Of a DNA stretch of 64,000 bases, positions 61,421 to 64,000 are shown one piece after another; position 1 is the stretch's first letter, and the number at the start of each line of letters is the position of its first letter. A program made the position numbers and the translations under genes. A model generated the notes under the pieces. It worked only from the letters and a program-made list of their open reading frames with translations. It was not told the origin of the DNA and searched no databases. The DNA comes from Straminergon stramineum (Eukaryota; Streptophyta; Bryopsida; Hypnales; Calliergonaceae): contig OY987268.1 of the NCBI GenBank assembly GCA_963920665.1, forward strand, positions 2,730,501-2,794,500. The letters are read 5' to 3'.

Positions 61421-62344
61421 CCCTTGAAGGAATGAGGCCTTTTTTTTCACCTAATAACATTGAATTCTGCCATTTCTATTGCAAAGAATAAAAAAGAATA
61501 ATTATATTTTTTAGACATCTAATTACAGGATCTTACACCTAACTAAGGTAGAAACACCCATTAGTGCACCTATTCCTATACTTGTACCCTAGACTCACTT
61601 AATTGTGTCCCTAGACTTCAGTTAATGTGTCCTCCAAATTCTTAAATTTGATTCATTGACACAGTTGAAGGACACATATTTAACTTTGATTTGTTTACTA
61701 TTGATTTTTGCATATTTCAGATTTTGGTCCACCTATGGAACAATTTTAGTGGTCTAGGGAGCCTTCACTTAGAAAAATCATAGAAATTACAAACGAAATC
61801 CGAAAATCTATTTTTTTTAATATTCATGGTTTTCACTCGCTAATACTTCAAAAATACTATCTCCAGGAAAAAGTGCTTCTTGTTATGCTAAATTGCTTAT
61901 ATTGATTGTTTTGGATGCTTCCATCTTAGTGTGAGAAAGTGTGGAATAAATTCAAAAATTTAACCACACAAACTACAAGATATTGGAGTTTAAAGTTAAG
62001 AAAACAATTTTTTTTGCACATTGCAAGACTAGATTATTTGACCTTGAACCTTCTTTAACTTAAATTTTTTGCACTAGAAAGTTTTGAGATTAAAATATTT
62101 ATGGTGGGAAATTGCGTTGAGAGTCTAGGAAAAAAAACTTAAAATTTAAAATTTCATTCTTAAGAAAATTGTTAAATAGAAGTAGGTATGAGATAGAAGG
62201 TAAATTTAAATTATTAATATCTCTAAGATGGAATGAAAATGTACTAATCCCAATGGTGAGATAGTTTTAGCAAGCAAAACAAAACACGTTGAATTTTTTT
62301 TTAAATTAGAAAAATTGCAATTAGAAATGAATTCTAAGAGTTAA
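61417..62344 (+). mobile_element. TTAA-type element, family E relative (copy F)
   Basis: It starts TTAACCCTTGAAGGAATGAG, sharing its TTAA with the end of E1, and appears to end near 'ctaagagttaa' at 62344. The first 120 bp match the E copies. A block of about 370 bp (about 61562-61930) has no counterpart in E1 or E2 and may be a further insertion. Confidence 0.55.
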
Positions 62345-64000
62345 TTTTTCATGAGGATTGTGAGTGTTTTAAACTCCACCCTTCGAGTTAAAACGTGCAC
62401 ACGGGGTCTAACGGCTAGTTAAATCAATTTCTTTAGGGTGTTCTTAATCTAAGTTCAATTCGCGCCTTCCAAGAAATGGACACTTTGTTTTAAATATCCA
62501 AATTAAACTTAAATCATTTTAATCCTAATTTTAAAACGATGGTAAACTAAATCAAATAACTAATCAAAAGATAAATCCAAACTAACATCAATCTAATCTA
62601 CTTTATAGAATGTAATTTGCCCTTTCCAAAATGGTAAAGCAAGTTAAATTCTGACTTTCCTAATAAAAGAAATGAATGGATGAAGTATTGATCCCTAAAC
62701 TACATCACAACCTTCATCCACAAATTAAAAATAGTAAAACTACTCGAAATAAATCTAAATTTTAGGTTTAAGTTTTTAGTTATGTTAGTTACCTAATTTT
62801 AAGACTAAACCTAATTTGACTACTAATTAAAGAATTTCATCCAAATTGAAATCAAACTTCATCCAACCTTTCCTCACTTAAAATTAAAGTATTTTTTAAA
62901 TGAAAAGAGGTTCTGGAATCTTCAAAAGATTTCATAATTGATTCCTAATTTAAATGATTCCTTAAATATTCTTTAGAAATTCTTTTTAATTATCTTCTAA
63001 TCTATCGTAAACTAAATTTTCTATTCTAAAATTAGTATTTTGGGGTTTTTATGAAAATTCAGAAATTACCTTTCCAACAAGGTAAAACACTAAAAACTAA
63101 ATTCTTAAAAATTATTAATGAATGAAATTTGGTTTAAAAAGTCTAACGAGTTAAATTTCATTCATTAATTATTTCTTAGTCTAAACGAACAATGTTAATT
63201 TTCTTTTCTAATTTTCCTAAAGGTTCCAATGGTTTATTTTGCCAAGTGAGATTTTAATCAAATTAAAATGAAATATAAAGAATTTTAACGTACCTTTCCC
63301 ATGAAATGATCGATCGTACCGTCCTCGAGAATTACGAGGTGAATGGTTTCGTAGTATCTTGCTCCATCCTCCATTTCACTAATTCATCATGCCATTTGAA
63401 ATCAATCCTTGTTTGATGTTGTACTTCAATTTCAATTTTTATTTTCCTACTAATGGTTATGGGATTTAATTAATTTTGGTTGTATTTAAAACAATTCCTA
63501 ATTTATTAGAAATTATTTAAATACAACCAAACCTTTTAAAGCCACTAAATCAAATCAAATCTAATAAATCCTAATTATTTTGTAAATTCCTAATCTTTTA
63601 AAAGATATTAGTTGGCGTTTTGTCTTTATCTATTTGTCTTATTAAGCCTAACAAAACCTAACCTAACCAAAGCCTAGCCTTCTAATTTCTAAAGAATCCT
63701 AATCAATAACTAACCAACAACTTAGTGAATAGTAATTAGAATAAAATAAAATGCAAAAGATTCTTACCTCATTAATTATCTAGATTCCTTCTATTCGTCT
63801 CTCTCCTACTCCTTACTTCTTCTCTTCTCTTGGTTATGTCAATTCATGGATCTTTGTTTTGCAAACTTGTTGTGGTTTTGGCAAATTCAAGTGGACTTCC
63901 AACTTATTTGTAGAAGTATGAATGAATGCTTTAGTCTAAGAACTTGAGAGAATTTTGAAACTTCAATGCACCACAATTTAGTATTCGAACCTTACCTTTA
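62345..64000 (-). other. Distinct region, possible 5' end of a minus-strand gene
   Basis: Composition changes: the + strand is rich in A and C (cctaatt/aaacta words), unlike the element-rich DNA before it. On the minus strand a purine-rich leader-like stretch (about 63850-63768) ends GAG|GTAAGA, a good donor. A 27-codon frame at 63374-63294 starts with ATG and ends CATGGGAAAG|GTACGT, another good donor; its translation is MEDGARYYETIHLVILEDG plus IDHFMGK after one Thr. No downstream exon was found in the window, so this could also be part of a retroelement. Confidence 0.3.

Noticed and set aside
1..64000. CRISPR arrays, bacterial operons, rRNA or tRNA genes
   Set aside because: Repeat structure is of eukaryotic transposon type, and no tRNA or rRNA signature was recognised by eye; a tRNA scan was not possible here.

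Overview
The window is nuclear DNA of a land plant. The protein-coding genes have spliceosomal GT-AG introns, and an ent-kaurene oxidase of the CYP701 type (gibberellin/kaurenoic-acid pathway) points to embryophytes. The very AT-rich spacers, compact intron-rich genes and repeat style suggest a seed-free plant such as a moss. That is an inference; the sequence alone does not name the species.

Layout. About 4.4-11.3 kb holds a complete 13-exon TM9SF/endomembrane-protein-70 gene on the + strand. From 11.5 to 41 kb there is a roughly 30-kb gene desert of nested transposable-element relics and tandem repeats, containing a decayed hexose-transporter pseudogene (16.2-18.5 kb). From 41.1 to 49.4 kb lies the ent-kaurene oxidase gene (8 exons, +) with a repeat-rich leader. 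A second hexose-transporter locus at 52.4-53.5 kb has an intact but internally deleted reading frame. A three-exon ASF1 histone chaperone gene lies on the - strand at 54.7-55.7 kb, with an E2F-like site upstream. From 56.8 to 62.3 kb more nested elements follow, and the last 1.6 kb may hold the 5' end of a minus-strand gene.

The most striking content is a dense population of short non-autonomous DNA transposons, most 0.4-1.0 kb long. They begin TTAACCCCTAAA or a variant, end in its complement, and sit at TTAA sites. At least four families (called A, B, E and G here, plus shorter H and C types) share these ends. Three nested pairs can be compared with an uninterrupted copy of the host element in this same window, and the empty copy carries a single TTAA. 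That is direct evidence for TTAA target-site duplication, the hallmark of piggyBac (or Sola3-like) transposition, which is not a standard component of plant genomes. No transposase gene was seen in the window.

The genes do not form a pathway together: a Golgi/endosome membrane protein, a diterpene P450, a truncated sugar-transporter-like ORF and a histone chaperone are neighbours by chance. The two transporter loci are ancient duplicates that share promoter, intron and coding sequence.
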